Positions 49,130 through 60,420 of a DNA stretch of 64,000 bases are shown here, piece by piece. Below the pieces are notes generated by a model. It had not been told where the DNA came from. It ran no database searches and was given only the letters and a program-made list of their open reading frames with translations. Location of the stretch: assembly GCA_019802505.1 (NCBI GenBank), contig JAFMOC010000233.1, positions 496,001 through 560,000 on the forward strand. Reading direction: 5' to 3'. Numbering within the stretch: the stretch's first letter is position 1; each line of letters begins with the position of its first letter. Source of the DNA: Corydoras sp. C115 (Eukaryota > Chordata > Actinopteri > Siluriformes > Callichthyidae). The translations under genes and the position numbers were made by a program.

Positions 49130-50043
49130 AGTATATATCTTTAGGAAAACACAGAGAGACAAATATCTCAAATGTCTTGTCTGTGTGCTGTTTGCACTTG
49201 CAGTCCAAAGACGTTCATCTTTAGATAAGAATGTGGTTTGTTCTTGCTGAGCAATGGACTGCAGTTCCTTGTACTTGCCCTTAGCCAGTAGGGGCTGGGG
49301 TAGGTTGCACTAATCTTTAATATGAAGTATCTTGTGGGGTATTTTTAAAGCTTATCCTATTTAAAGTAATTCGGATCAATGATCAATCCCTGAGGAAGGT
49401 TTTTTTCATGGTCACCTTCTGTAAATCACTTCTACTTGAAGACGTTGCTTCTGTTTTGTTCAGTTGTTTTTTTTTTTTTATTTGACTCGTAACTCCTTTT
49501 GTTGTTGCATTTCTGTGTCGATGAGTTAATCAGTTATCATGTGTTGACCTGTCATAATGCTTATGCAATCACTTTTAATCATATGTGCGCACACCTGGTG
49601 CTCTTCCACAGAACGGCTTCCTGTGGTAAACTGCAGAGCAGTCTTTGGGTGAATGTGTTTGTGTGTAACCTGTTCGTCCACCCGTTACGCCACCTCAGAA
49701 CAAACCGTCTTAAATAGGGTTGCGATGAAACACACATGCTCACATTACGCAGCTCCATTGGTACAGAATGCACCATATAAAATACACAATTCATATTAAT
49801 AAGAATATAAAGCTTTAGATCGATGGTACATAATTAGCATTCCATTATGTCAATAAATTGGGAGGAGGATGACGGTGTGAAAAGTGCTGTCACCTCACCG
49901 CAGAAATGTCCTGGGTTCAGGTTTGCAGGTTCTAACTTCGTCTGCATGGTTCTTGTTTTTTTTTTTTCATCCAGAATGCCAAAAATTTGCGTTTTTAGTA
50001 AACTAATACCATTAGAGGTAAAAGTACATAATAAAAGTCCTAT

Positions 50044-50234
50044 TACATTTACATTTGGTCATTTATTGGACGCTTTTATCCAAAGCGACTTACAAGCTGA
50101 GCACAGGGTTAATCACAACAACCCTGGAGCAATGAGTTCAAGGACCCACATTGGTAACTTCAGTGGACTTGGGATTTGAACCCCCAACCTTCAGATTGAT
50201 AGCCCAACGCCCTGACCACTGAGCTACCACACCC
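50044..50234 (-). mobile_element. SINE family B, tRNA-derived, reverse copy
   Basis: Contains the widespread fish SINE phrase GGACGCTTTTATCCAAAGCG, then GACTTACAAG. On the reverse strand the head gives a pol III A box (TAGCTCAGTGG) and B box (GGTTCAAATCC-like GGGTTCAAATCCC). It is about 86% like the copy at 57441 by eye, with a short internal deletion after GCAATGAG. Confidence 0.8.
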
Positions 50235-51025
50235 TCATCATCCCCATAACCCTATAATCACACTACTTGATGTTAAACCTAATCATGATGTTTTACCTAA
50301 ACTTATTCACACAGTAAAGCTTCACCCATCAGCAGCCACAGCGTCACTCCATCAACTGGTTTCCAGTGCAGACCGTTGATAATGGGAAGTGGCTCTTGCT
50401 TCTCATGCGTAACAGACAATTAGTCTGTGTGTGGAGAAAAGTACCTTTCTAAATATAATCATGTTCTGCTTGTGATGCTTACCCTGGAGCTTTACATATG
50501 CAAATGACTAAAGACACATAAAGTTACACATTTTTTTTTCTTTAGGTATAATGAGTGTGAAACTATATTTGGAAGGGTGAGCACAAGTTGGAGCTAACCT
50601 GGTGTGTGTGTTTGTTTAGTATAAGTAATTATAGAATAAGAAACCAGGAGGTGATGGCTAAATGGTGCATTTTTCAACAAATCTTTATCCCCTGCCTCAA
50701 AAAAAAAAATAAACGATGAATGATCCGCGTTTGTGGAGTTTGCATGGGAATTACGTGGGTGAATTGGCTACTGTTGTAAAGATTAAGTGCCCCACCTTTA
50801 CACAAGACAACTTAAGGCCGTGAACTGTAGGTGACCCAATGAAAACAATTAGGACTGGAAAATTACATCCATGCGCATTCGCCACATGCGGGATTAATGG
50901 AAACTGCGCTCGCTCAGTGCAGGTAATGGAAATGACATAGTTCTATTCCTCGGAGTTGGTGAACAGTCGCTGCATTAGTCCCATAAAGGGAGGCCAAATT
51001 TAATAACGCTGCACATGTGCCTTTT

Positions 51026-51097
51026 TATGCAAAATATAACCACGGCTAGGCACGTCCGTTGGGGAATAAAAAAAAAAAATAGGGTTACCGTGGAAAC
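51026..51097. promoter_or_regulatory. POU-like site and RFX X-box-like site
   Basis: TATGCAAAA (51026-51034) resembles the POU octamer core. GTTACCGTGGAAAC (51084-51097) matches the palindromic RFX X-box GTTGCCATGGCAAC at 11 of 14 positions. They lie in a compact island with a GGGATTA core nearby at about 50890. Regulatory use is inference. Confidence 0.35.
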
Positions 51098-51384
51098 CGT
51101 ATAGGACAATACGCATGAGCACATTCTGACGTTCGGTCAAAGTCAACAGAGAGGTTGCCAAGAAGAGCAATATTACTTCTGGATGCGAGTGTGTGTTTGG
51201 CGTGCTCTTAATGGAGGAAGCGGGACCTATTAGAATGACCGAGTGTAAGTGAACTTTTTCCCGGCCTTGAGGCAGTGTGTGTAGTGTGTTTCAGCCACAC
51301 ACAGTCTGTTGCCCTAAGGGGTATGTCATTTGGCTATGTCTATATTTCCTACTTACCCTTTTACCTGTGCTTTTGGATTATTTT

Positions 51385-51620
51385 GCTATGACGGCACAGT
51401 GGTCAGCACCTTCAGGTCCAGAGTTTGAGCCCTGGGGCAAATGGGCAAAATTCTTTACCATGTGGAGTTTGCATGTTCTCCTTATATCTTGTGAGGGTTC
51501 TCTGTGAGAGCTTTAATTTAACCAAAAATCTGTGATCATGCTGGCAGGTTAACTGGAGATATATCACCCCGTGTTTGAGTGTGTCTGAACTGTGATGTCA
51601 CAGGGACATGTTCAGAGTAT
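51385..51620 (+). mobile_element. ancient SINE family A-like remnant
   Basis: GACGGCACAGTGGTCAGCAC, then GTGGAGTTTGCATGTTCTCC, follow the family A order, but divergence is high and the tail is missing. Confidence 0.5.
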
Positions 51621-52275
51621 ACACTGGTATATATAATTTATAAGACGGGTGTGTATTCCCAAACTGGGATAGGCCCCAGCACCTGGTAAGACCGTAAAAA
51701 GCATACAAGATGTGGAAAACGAATAAATAAATGTAGAGGTAAATGTTTATTTAATCTGACGTTCCTCGTCCACCGCGTGTCACTGGCGGTCCAGTTGAAA
51801 CGTAACAAACGCTGATGCTGACTTTTCACATTCTCTCCTCGCTCAGCCACCATTAGACATCGCCATGACCTAACGGCTATAAAACGCCAAATAAAACTCA
51901 CGGACAACAATTGTCCTGCAGCTCTGGCCCCGGACCGCCGTGCATCATGGTTATGGAATGGTGAGGTCACGGCGCGGGGCCGGCGTGCACTCTCCCTCTG
52001 CTCCTCACTTTGTAGCTGGAAAGAAAATTATTAATTGATATTTATGGTTGATGACATCATGTCTGTGTTCCGCGGGGAGTTTTTTCGATTCTTTCACATT
52101 AGATTTGATGACGATCTCATTCCATTAGCTTATGTCACGGGTTAAAAGAAACGAGGCCAGCTTTCTCCGGCCACATCCATTGCTAACAGGTGCATAAAAC
52201 CGAGGGCACGGCGATGCATTCTCTATAGAAATCACCGTGGAGTGGATTAAACAAAGAACTCAGTGGAACAGACCC

Positions 52276-52629
52276 ATTTAGGTTCCATCCATCCATCCAT
52301 TATCTTCCGCTTTATCCTCTATTAGGGTCGCGGTGGGGCTCCCCATGCCCATCCAGGGGAGAATGTTTCGGGCGCTGGGCAGATACACCCAGGACAGGGT
52401 GCCAATCTATCACTGGGCACACACTCACTCACACAGACACACTCTATATGGGGCAATTTGGAGATCTCAATTGACTTGATCCATATTTTTGGACTGTGGG
52501 AGGAAACCGGAGAACCCGGAGGAAATCCACGTGGACACGGGGAGAACATGGAAACTCCACCCAGATGGGGATTCGAACCGGGAATCCCTAGCGCTGAGAG
52601 GCAAACGTGCTAACCACTAATTTAGATTC
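52276..52629 (-). mobile_element. SINE family A reverse copy with TSD
   Basis: The body at 52286-52619 lacks only the outermost tRNA-like bases (it ends GCTAACCACTA). The flanks ATTTAGGTTC (52276-52285) and ATTTAGATTC (52620-52629) differ by one base, a target-site duplication at a slightly 5'-truncated insertion. Confidence 0.88.
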
Positions 52630-52637
52630 TATCGTTC

Positions 52638-52638
<1 letters not shown>

Positions 52639-52672
<34 letters not shown>
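52639..52672. repeat. poly(A) tract of 34
   Basis: A homopolymer just outside the SINE duplication. The SINE is in reverse orientation with its tail on the other side, so this is not its tail. Confidence 0.93.
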
Positions 52673-52679
<7 letters not shown>

Positions 52680-53620
52680 TGATTATTATTATTTTTTTTG
52701 TACCTTCCGATCTGCTGCTTTTAAATCCACATGTTCTTATTGTCTGACTCTTCAGTCATGTAGCTCGGTATTCCCATCTGTATTTTTTTCTTTTACAGAT
52801 GAGATTTTCTCCCTGACCGTGTTTATGTTCATATATCACGCTGCTTTTATAGTCTGGCAGGTATTACTTATCCGAAGCATCAATAAATCTATCAAGCCGT
52901 TGTCAGGCCGGCTTCTTCCTTCTCACTCACTTAATATGACAAGCTGGACGTTTTATTCCGCTGTTTATTGAATTCTTTCGAGCTCTGGCACACAGCGCCA
53001 TGACTCAGAGGGCATTAAAACACGCCCTTCTTCCTCGGTGCATCATGGTGAGTCAAGCATCCGATTCAGTTTAGTTTTATAACTGTTATTAGACTTTTCA
53101 TTTGCTCGTTCGAAATGTACACCCTGTTACACAGAGCTTTATAATAAACGTGATAAATAATAAAAGGTTTAGAGCTTAGTAAACACGAAGCAATATAATA
53201 AACAACTTGTTTGTTCATCTGATGGCACCATTTAACAAAAATGGATCTGTAAACCTGGATGTTTACAACTTTCTATTCCAGTAAATGTGAATTATCTCTT
53301 CGCTATGTGGTTGTTGTGATCTGTCTAGACTGCATCACGAGCCGTGTACTGCACCGCCATGTCATTACTCTGCTCGCTGTACTGTACGCCGTCATGCCAC
53401 TATAATGTCAGCGGGACTCATGGCTGTCTGCTGCTCTGTTGTCACTGTTTTGTAGGAGAATGCGAAGCAGTAACCATCATCACGCTGCATTACAGCTGTT
53501 TCATCTGTTTAAATATCACGTACTTAACAATTGTAGGAATAATACGGTGCTAAAAATCAACAATTTAACATAGAAATAAAATATACGAAGTGGATGTCTT
53601 CATATTCTATCATTTCTATA
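52673..53620. other. intergenic, no gene recognised
   Basis: Moderately complex DNA without repeats. Open frames at 52675-52971 and 53344-53553 have no splice or family support. Confidence 0.5.
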
Positions 53621-53954
53621 TTTATATCTTAGCAGGTTCTCCTCTCAGCGCTGTTCGAATCCCCATCTGGGTGGAGTTTCCATGTCCTCCCCGTGTCCGT
53701 GTGGGTTTCCTCCGGGTTCTCCGGTTTCCTCCCACAGTCCAAAAACATGTATCAAGTCAATTGAATTCTCCAAATTGCCCCATATAGATGTGTCTGTGTG
53801 AGTGAGTGTGTGCCCAGCGATAGATTGGCGCCCTGTCCTGGGTCTATCTGCCCAGCACCCGAGATGTTCTCTCCTGGATGGTCATGGGGAACCCCCCCGT
53901 GACCCTAATATAGGATAAAGTGGAAGATAATGGATGGATGGATTTTTATATCTT
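53621..53954 (+). mobile_element. SINE family A copy, 5'-truncated, with 10-bp TSD
   Basis: The body at 53631-53944 starts inside the tRNA-like region (GCAGGTTCTCCTCTCAGCG) and ends GATAATGGATGGATGGAT. The duplication TTTATATCTT lies at 53621-53630 and 53945-53954. Confidence 0.9.
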
Positions 53955-54111
53955 TTCTAATGTCCATCCAACAATCCATTATCTTCCGCTTTATCCATTA
54001 CTAGAGTTGCGGGGGAGGGGGGGGGGGGTGCTTTGGTGGAGAATGTTTCGGGCGTTGGGCAGATACACCCAGGACAGGACGCCAATCTATCACTGGACAC
54101 TTTTCTAATGT
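53952..54111 (-). mobile_element. SINE family A, strongly 5'-truncated reverse copy with 12-bp TSD
   Basis: Only the 3' part remains (53964-54099), with a G-rich expansion at about 54011-54028. The exact duplication CTTTTCTAATGT at 53952-53963 and 54100-54111 shows the copy was truncated when it inserted, not by later deletion. It overlaps the flank of the preceding copy by three bases. Confidence 0.9.
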
Positions 54112-54184
54112 TTAATACAAAAAAGAAAAAAAACAAAATGAAGATTCCTAATATCAATATATAGTCCTAAACTGCTCCTATTGG

Positions 54185-54390
54185 GGGGGTGGCACGGTGT
54201 CCTGAACATCTGCCCCTCAGCGCTGGGGATCCAGGTTCCAATCCCGATCTGGGTGGAGTTTCCATGTCCTCCCCGTGTCTGTGGGGTCTCACCAGGTTCT
54301 CCAGTTTCCTTCCACAGTCCAAAAACATGGATTTGACAGATCTTAATTGCTATATCTAAATTGCCCCTATATAGTGTGGGTGTGTGTATT
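54185..54390 (+). mobile_element. SINE family A, divergent 3'-truncated copy
   Basis: GGGTGGCACGGTGTCCTGAA, GGTTCCAATCCC and the TCCACAGTCCAAAAACATGG block follow family A order. The last third is absent. Confidence 0.75.
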
Positions 54391-55482
54391 AATATTTAAC
54401 ATGTTTGATGTAATCCTTTATCTCTATTCCTTTATTTTCTGATCTATAAATTATAAAGCAGGATGAATCGTGATCACTTTCTTCGAATGGGCAGCAGAAT
54501 TCGATCTAGTTGCCCTTTGATCCCCCACTTCAATCCATTGTTCTTCATTCTTTTCCCCCCGCCGTAACTTTGAGCGAGGGCCAGTCGGCTGGCATCTCCT
54601 TTGCCCCTCGGTGCTGTCAGCGCCCGCGGCGTCACTGTGGCGTCGCAGGACATTCTTTCCCACAAGCAGCCGCATAGTTGCAGCGTCTCCTCATGTGGTG
54701 GCGCGGGTCTCTTCAAAGCAGCGGGTGCCCCCACAGCTGCAGTCTGTCAGGCCCCGTGGCCCGCTCCAGTTTGTAATCATTATTAAAGGCTTGACCCCGG
54801 AGGCATCTCTGCCGCTGTTCACACCCCCTCCCATCAGTGCCGTCACCATCCGTTTGGTGCCTCGTGGATGGGTTCGGCTCAGTGCGACCCAAAAGTGCCG
54901 GCTAGGACCTTCAGTGTCCAGTGATTCTCTCTGGATTCAGTGGTCATCCATATTGAGTGGAACAATAAAAATACATCTGTACCATATCTAAAAAGTATCG
55001 ATTAATATCCATTAAAATCCATGTTTTAATACTACAAACGTAAAACGTAGAGTGTATAACAGATTAAAAGTCCCCTAAGTGTAAAGTAACATGTAAGGGT
55101 TATTGGAGCTTTCCCCAGCAAAAGACATGGCATCCCCTGTCCATCACAGGACAGACACACTGACCTACTCATGCACACACGCACACCTGGAGGGACATCG
55201 ACTGGCCTGCATGTCTTTGGATGGAGAACATGCAAAACCTCAGAGGTCTGACTGTGATTACACTATAACTTCTTTCTGTGAGCTGATGTTAAGAGTTCAC
55301 TGTGAACAGGAATAATGTCTGTCCTTAATGCTTAATTATTCAATAGTTCCATTCCACTTGTTCATATAAATATTTTAATCTGCTTTGATCTGCGAGATAA
55401 AGCTGGATTTAATCCTCGAGAAGGAAACGGAGGAGAACACTACCTAAAAATGAGAAGAAGACCCATCGTTTGTAGTAATAGC
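54391..55482. other. intergenic segment with GC- and CpG-rich island
   Basis: The interval of about 54530-54910 is the most GC- and CpG-rich in the downstream region, with several open frames on both strands that all lack splice or family support. It may be a regulatory island or an unrecognised promoter. The rest is plain AT-rich DNA with an old SINE-like fragment near 55150-55240. Confidence 0.45.
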
Positions 55483-55583
<101 letters not shown>

Positions 55584-55622
55584 TAGGAGAGAAGGGTTAT
55601 ATACAGTGACAAATTAAAAATA

Positions 55623-55991
55623 ATTATAAACCCACCCATCCATTATCTTCCGCTTTATCCTATATTAGGGTCCCGGGGGGGTTCCCCATGCCCATCCAGG
55701 GGAGAACGTTTCGGACACTGGGCAGATAGACCCAGGACAGGGTGCCATACTATCGCTGGGCACACACTCATTCACACAGACACACTCTATATTGGGCAAT
55801 TTGGAGAATTCAATTGACCTTGATCCATGTTTTTGGACTGTGGGAAGAAACCGAAGAACCCGGAGGAAACCCACGCGGACACAGGGAGAACATGGAAACT
55901 CTACCCCGATTGGGATTCGAACCGGGAATCCCCAACGCTGAGAGGAGAACATGCAAACCACTAAGCCACCGTGCCGCCCAATTATTATAAA
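55623..55991 (-). mobile_element. SINE family A, full-length reverse copy
   Basis: The body at 55631-55980 is complete, to CCACTAAGCCACCGTGCCGCC. An 8-bp match ATTATAAA lies at 55623-55630 and 55984-55991; in AT-rich DNA this is weak duplication evidence. A and B boxes are intact on the reverse strand. Confidence 0.87.
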
Positions 55992-57440
55992 TGATTCTGA
56001 AAATTTTTTTTAAAAAATAATGGAATAATGTGTCCTGTGACGTCTGACAGATCTTCTTGCAATGTAATGACTATAACGCCTGTAAAATGCCTCCTTAGAC
56101 AGTTCATTAGGATTAGGTGTGTGTGATTTTACACACTATATATTCTTTAATTATATAACCTTTAAACAATCAGAGGCCGTTCATCCCGCAACCCTCTGCC
56201 TCCATAATAATAAAGACATTTTAATCCCAGATTCTTTGATCTCAAATCGAACCTCATTTACACTGTACCTCATAAGTGCTTGTTAACCCTGTGACGATGA
56301 AAGGGGCATTTATGGATGCAATTTGTGGCCTATATTGAGCCATCGGAAATCTGAGCCACTTTATTACAACTAGACAATATGCTGCGGCTGCCAGTCGAGT
56401 TTTCACGCTTCTTCAGCTCTCGCCTTTGAAATTCAGAAGCAGAGGGAATAAAATAGCACCGACGGCGAGTTTCTTGACTACAGCCCTCAAACAAACTAAA
56501 CGAGCGACGTATCCTTGGGTACTGGGGGGCTGTTCAAGGACAGCACACTGAAACGGATACCAGCTATGTTTCCATTCAGGTTTTAATGCTCGCTTGCTTT
56601 TTTTTTTTTTTTTTTTTTTCCCCTCATAGCACACTGAATCATCGATAGCAGATGTAAAGCTATTTACAGGATTACAGATCATCCGGATAACAGTCATTTA
56701 CAGGCTGGGTCTCCTGTCCTGCCCATCAGTAAACGATGCCGCTACAGGCTACGCTACTAGCTGAACCTCTTTTCCTTTTCTCATTAAGAAAGGAGGAATG
56801 GAATTGATGCAACGGCGTGGCATGGTTCTCTGTTCCAGGTGTGCTGGAGGTGGGATTATCCCATGTAGGATTTGATAGCCCTTCATTACTCACTCGGTTA
56901 TCCAGAGGGAATGCCTGATACACGGTGATTTGCTGCACTAGTGTTTGCAGGCTGAATCATCTTGTAAAAATAGCAACATAAAAACACCTGACACGTAAAA
57001 TGTTGTGGACTTTTTGCCTCCTTAATCTGAAGGTGCGCTGTTTCCGGGCACAAAGATAGAGCAATGGTTTGATGAATCATCTGTGGAATAACAAGAGCCT
57101 AGATTTCTGTTTCATCAAAGTCCTTGAGTTGAACTACAACAGAAAGAGCAGGTTTGATCCATATCGGTGCCCGACCTCACAAAAGATTTTCAAAAGGGTG
57201 ATTTCTTTCCGCTGTCGCTTGGCCTATTGTTTGTGGGTTGTGGCTCAGAACACTGCACAGCTGCTTTGAGATGATGTACTGTGGTAAAAAAGTGTTGCAT
57301 AAATAATTAAACGTGAACATGAACTGAAAACAATCTGGTTTGGTTATTTATTAGTGTTGATCGGAAACCATATTCCCCTTTTAATGGGAGTTAATGGGAC
57401 GAGGAGTTTTGATGGTAGATAAATGAGTAAGGCCTCATCT
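55992..57440. other. intergenic, no gene recognised
   Basis: Contains a T tract at 56600-56619 and a compact interval at about 56280-56570. Open frames are short and unsupported. Confidence 0.5.
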
Positions 57441-57638
57441 CATTTGGTCATTTATTGGACGCTTTTATCCAAAGCGACTAAAAAGGTGAGCACAGGGTTC
57501 ATCACAACACCCCTGGAGCAATGAGGGTTAAGGGTCTTGCTCAAGGACCCACATTGGTAACTTCAGTGGACCTGGGATTTGAACCCCCAACCTTCAGATT
57601 GATCGTCCAACACCCTGACCACTGAGCTACCGCGCCTT
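57441..57638 (-). mobile_element. SINE family B, tRNA-derived, reverse copy
   Basis: Same order as the copy at 50044: GGACGCTTTTATCCAAAGCG, GGAGCAATGAGGGTTAAGGG, then TTTGAACCCCCAACC and ACCACTGAGCTACCGCGCC. On the reverse strand the A box (TAGCTCAGTGG) and B box (GGTTCAAATCC-type) are in place. Confidence 0.82.
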
Positions 57639-57963
57639 CAACTAAAGTAACCTGTGACATTTAAAAACAGATGCACACATCCACCGTGCGGAACCGGTGT
57701 TGATTTTGGTGATTTGTTTGTCTTTGGTTTCTATTCTATTGAATGCCTTGGAAACTCAGGGGAGCAACTGACTGGACGTAATGCAGCAGGAAAAAGGCTA
57801 GATGTTCGGACGGAGGGCGAATCGAACAGCAGAGGTGGTGCAGACAGAATATAGTAACAGGAAACAAGCAGAAGGAATAATGTATGATCTGAAATCACAA
57901 GCTTTAGAGTTTACAGAATGTATGATGGGCCCAAGGATCTTATCAAGCACCATCTAGCTCTCT

Positions 57964-57966
<3 letters not shown>

Positions 57967-58012
<46 letters not shown>
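57967..58012. repeat. (CA)n microsatellite
   Basis: About 23 CA units. Confidence 0.96.
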
Positions 58013-58015
<3 letters not shown>

Positions 58016-59629
58016 TGACAGCTACAGCATTCTGCCAAAGCATATGCAATTTAATCAAGACATTGTGCCAGCTATTCTTTGAAGTCTACATGTTAAAAAT
58101 ACACCCTTCACACACTTACAGCAAGATCACTTTTACAGTGTAACAGCCGCCAGAGCTCTGAGCCATTAGATATTTTTAAAATAAATATTAGCTGATCTTT
58201 TATTAGATGCACTACTGACCTTGGTGGCTATATCAGCAGCTAATATCAAAACAAATGAACTGAAAAATATTTGACATGATTACAAATGTACTTTATTTAC
58301 TGCCTTAATGATAATGATTAAAAACTAAAGAGGACGGGGATGATGAATTATTATTTTTTTTAACTTTCTGAATCCACTGAATCTCAAACAGAGCTGCACA
58401 TTAAAGGATGGTGGAAACATCAAAGGCTGGTTGTAATGATTTTATACAAAATGCAGAAGAAACTCATCATCATGTAAGTGAAACCACAATGTTGTGGAAA
58501 TTTGGAAAACTTAGTATTCACAGTACCACGAACAGCCAGTAAATATTAAAAAAAAAATTTTTTTTGTTAATGGTGATTCTTGCCGTATGTTCATATACGA
58601 TGAGCCCAACGTTAGATTCAGTGATAAATCATTTCCTCCAAAAAAAAAAAAAAAAAAAAATTCAGCCGAGTAACAGGACAGATTTTTCATTCCAGAGAAA
58701 AACAATAAAAAGTCAAGAATAATTTTCCATGTTGGAGGCCAGTGGTCACCACCTAAATCTACCAAAGGAAGTCAAAGCGCTTTCATTTTAATGTTTTTTT
58801 TTTTTTTTTTATCGTTTTTTTTTTTTTTTTTTTTCAGTGTAATCGCGATCTGCCAAAAACATCACAGTTTTGATTCACCGGTTCAAACCACACAACCATA
58901 AATTGTTGAGGTCTTTGAAAGCCCAGCTTGAGCTCACACAATGGAGCCCATTCAGCAGATAAATCAGTCATGTTTTAGAAAAATGGAAATAAGAACGTGC
59001 AAATCATTGCTGGTGCGTCGCTTGTTAAGACAGTTGAACGGTGCTGGACGTCGCCGGTCCGAAGCACGGGAAGGTTTTTGGTTTTCCCCGTGGGTTAATT
59101 ATAACGAACGTTCTCCTAAAGACCCACTTATCTGTTAAACCCGTAGCTCTTCAACTCTCCAAGCTGCATTCCTTCACCACATGTGCACCAGAGGACAGAT
59201 ATCGGTGTGATTACAATCAGACATCCTTTTACTTTCTACTGAGCAGGAGAGCCGTATATAACACGATCCACACGAAAAGAGGTTAGGGGTAGGGCTTTTG
59301 CGTGGGGGGGGGGAGGAGGGTTGACATCGTAGACTCGGCCACATCAAGTTTTAGAGCTTACAAAGATACTATACCACATAATATACTGTATGTGGGTTAG
59401 AATGAGAGAGAAATAAAAGGCGGAGTAGAAACTTAAGAATTTGAGTAAATCCAATGAAACGTGATTTGATCTGAGACTTTGATCTGAGGCTGATGTTTCC
59501 AGCGATTAAGTAACATTTATTTGGCTATATTTAAAATTCAGGTGTTTGTAAAATCTCGTAGTTATCTTGGGAACCATTGCTTTGTATAACTCTCTAATTA
59601 TATCCATTAATCAAACTCCCTCCATCACC

Positions 59630-60420
59630 AGAGGCTGAGATGGGTTCCTTGCTGCCCTCCATTGACCCTGGTTCCATGGCTAACAGCTGTGACTTAATCT
59701 CGCCCACCCCTCCACCCAGCCATCCAGACATGTACAGTCCAAGAAATCACTTTTAATGCCATCCATCATAAAATCACCAGATCAGACATCACAGCGAGCT
59801 CGTGCCCTTCCTTAATTACCTTGAATGTGACTGGGGCGACTCTTAAATGAATCCTGTGTCCTTTCTCCTCAACCCCAGGTCCTTCCAGGCCTGAACGAGG
59901 CACTCGGGGGCTTGGGTATCAAGGAAAGCGGGGCAGCGGCAACAACTGTGCTTCGAATTTAGCCTCCTGTTTATCAAGGGCCGGTAACAGGAGCCACGGA
60001 GACAATGTCGGCCTGCACAAAGGCATGGCAATCGGACAGAGCTATTGTTTTTCATCTTAATTGGCCCATGCTCATGCCTTCAAACCCGGCATGGCGCTAC
60101 TTCGAGGGAAACTGCTGGCACCGCTAAAAGCGGCGTCTTGTAGACTGGGGCATGACAGAGAGCCTTACAAGTCCATGGTATTCGGTATCCCAATGATCAG
60201 CGGTGCGGGCAATCGGGGACCGAACTGAGCTCACTGCAGATACGTGTGCATTTGCGGAGCTTTAGCGTGGCTCAGTTAATCTTTATTGCCGACCGTCGGT
60301 TTGAATGGAGAGTGACATGCCTTCCACTGAGTAGTAGGTGGGCAAGCTTTTGACATTTCTAAACAAAGCCACAAACATCCAGCGCAAGCATCCAGTTCCA
60401 TTGTTTGAATGGTATGAACA
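59630..60420. promoter_or_regulatory. candidate conserved non-coding element, far barx2 downstream
   Basis: About 790 bp of high-complexity, repeat-free DNA. It contains ACAATG (60002-60007), CTATTGTTT (60042-60050, SOX-like) and TTAATTGG (60057-60064, homeodomain-like) within 65 bp. No frame is convincingly coding. It is the best candidate distal enhancer by eye; function is inference. Confidence 0.35.

Larger units (their letters stand above)
46782..50043. other. intergenic segment
   Basis: No gene recognised. It includes (GT)n at 46891-46918, a complex GC-richer interval at about 47060-48120, (CA)n at 48210-48252 and long (TA)n arrays at 48.8-49.1 kb. A tRNA-SINE-like fragment lies near 49860-49930. 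Confidence 0.5.
50235..52275. other. intergenic segment with candidate regulatory islands
   Basis: No gene recognised. Compact, repeat-free intervals lie at about 50840-51260 and 51750-52260. The first contains RFX-like and POU-like motifs. A degraded SINE family A-like copy is at 51385-51620. Confidence 0.5.
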
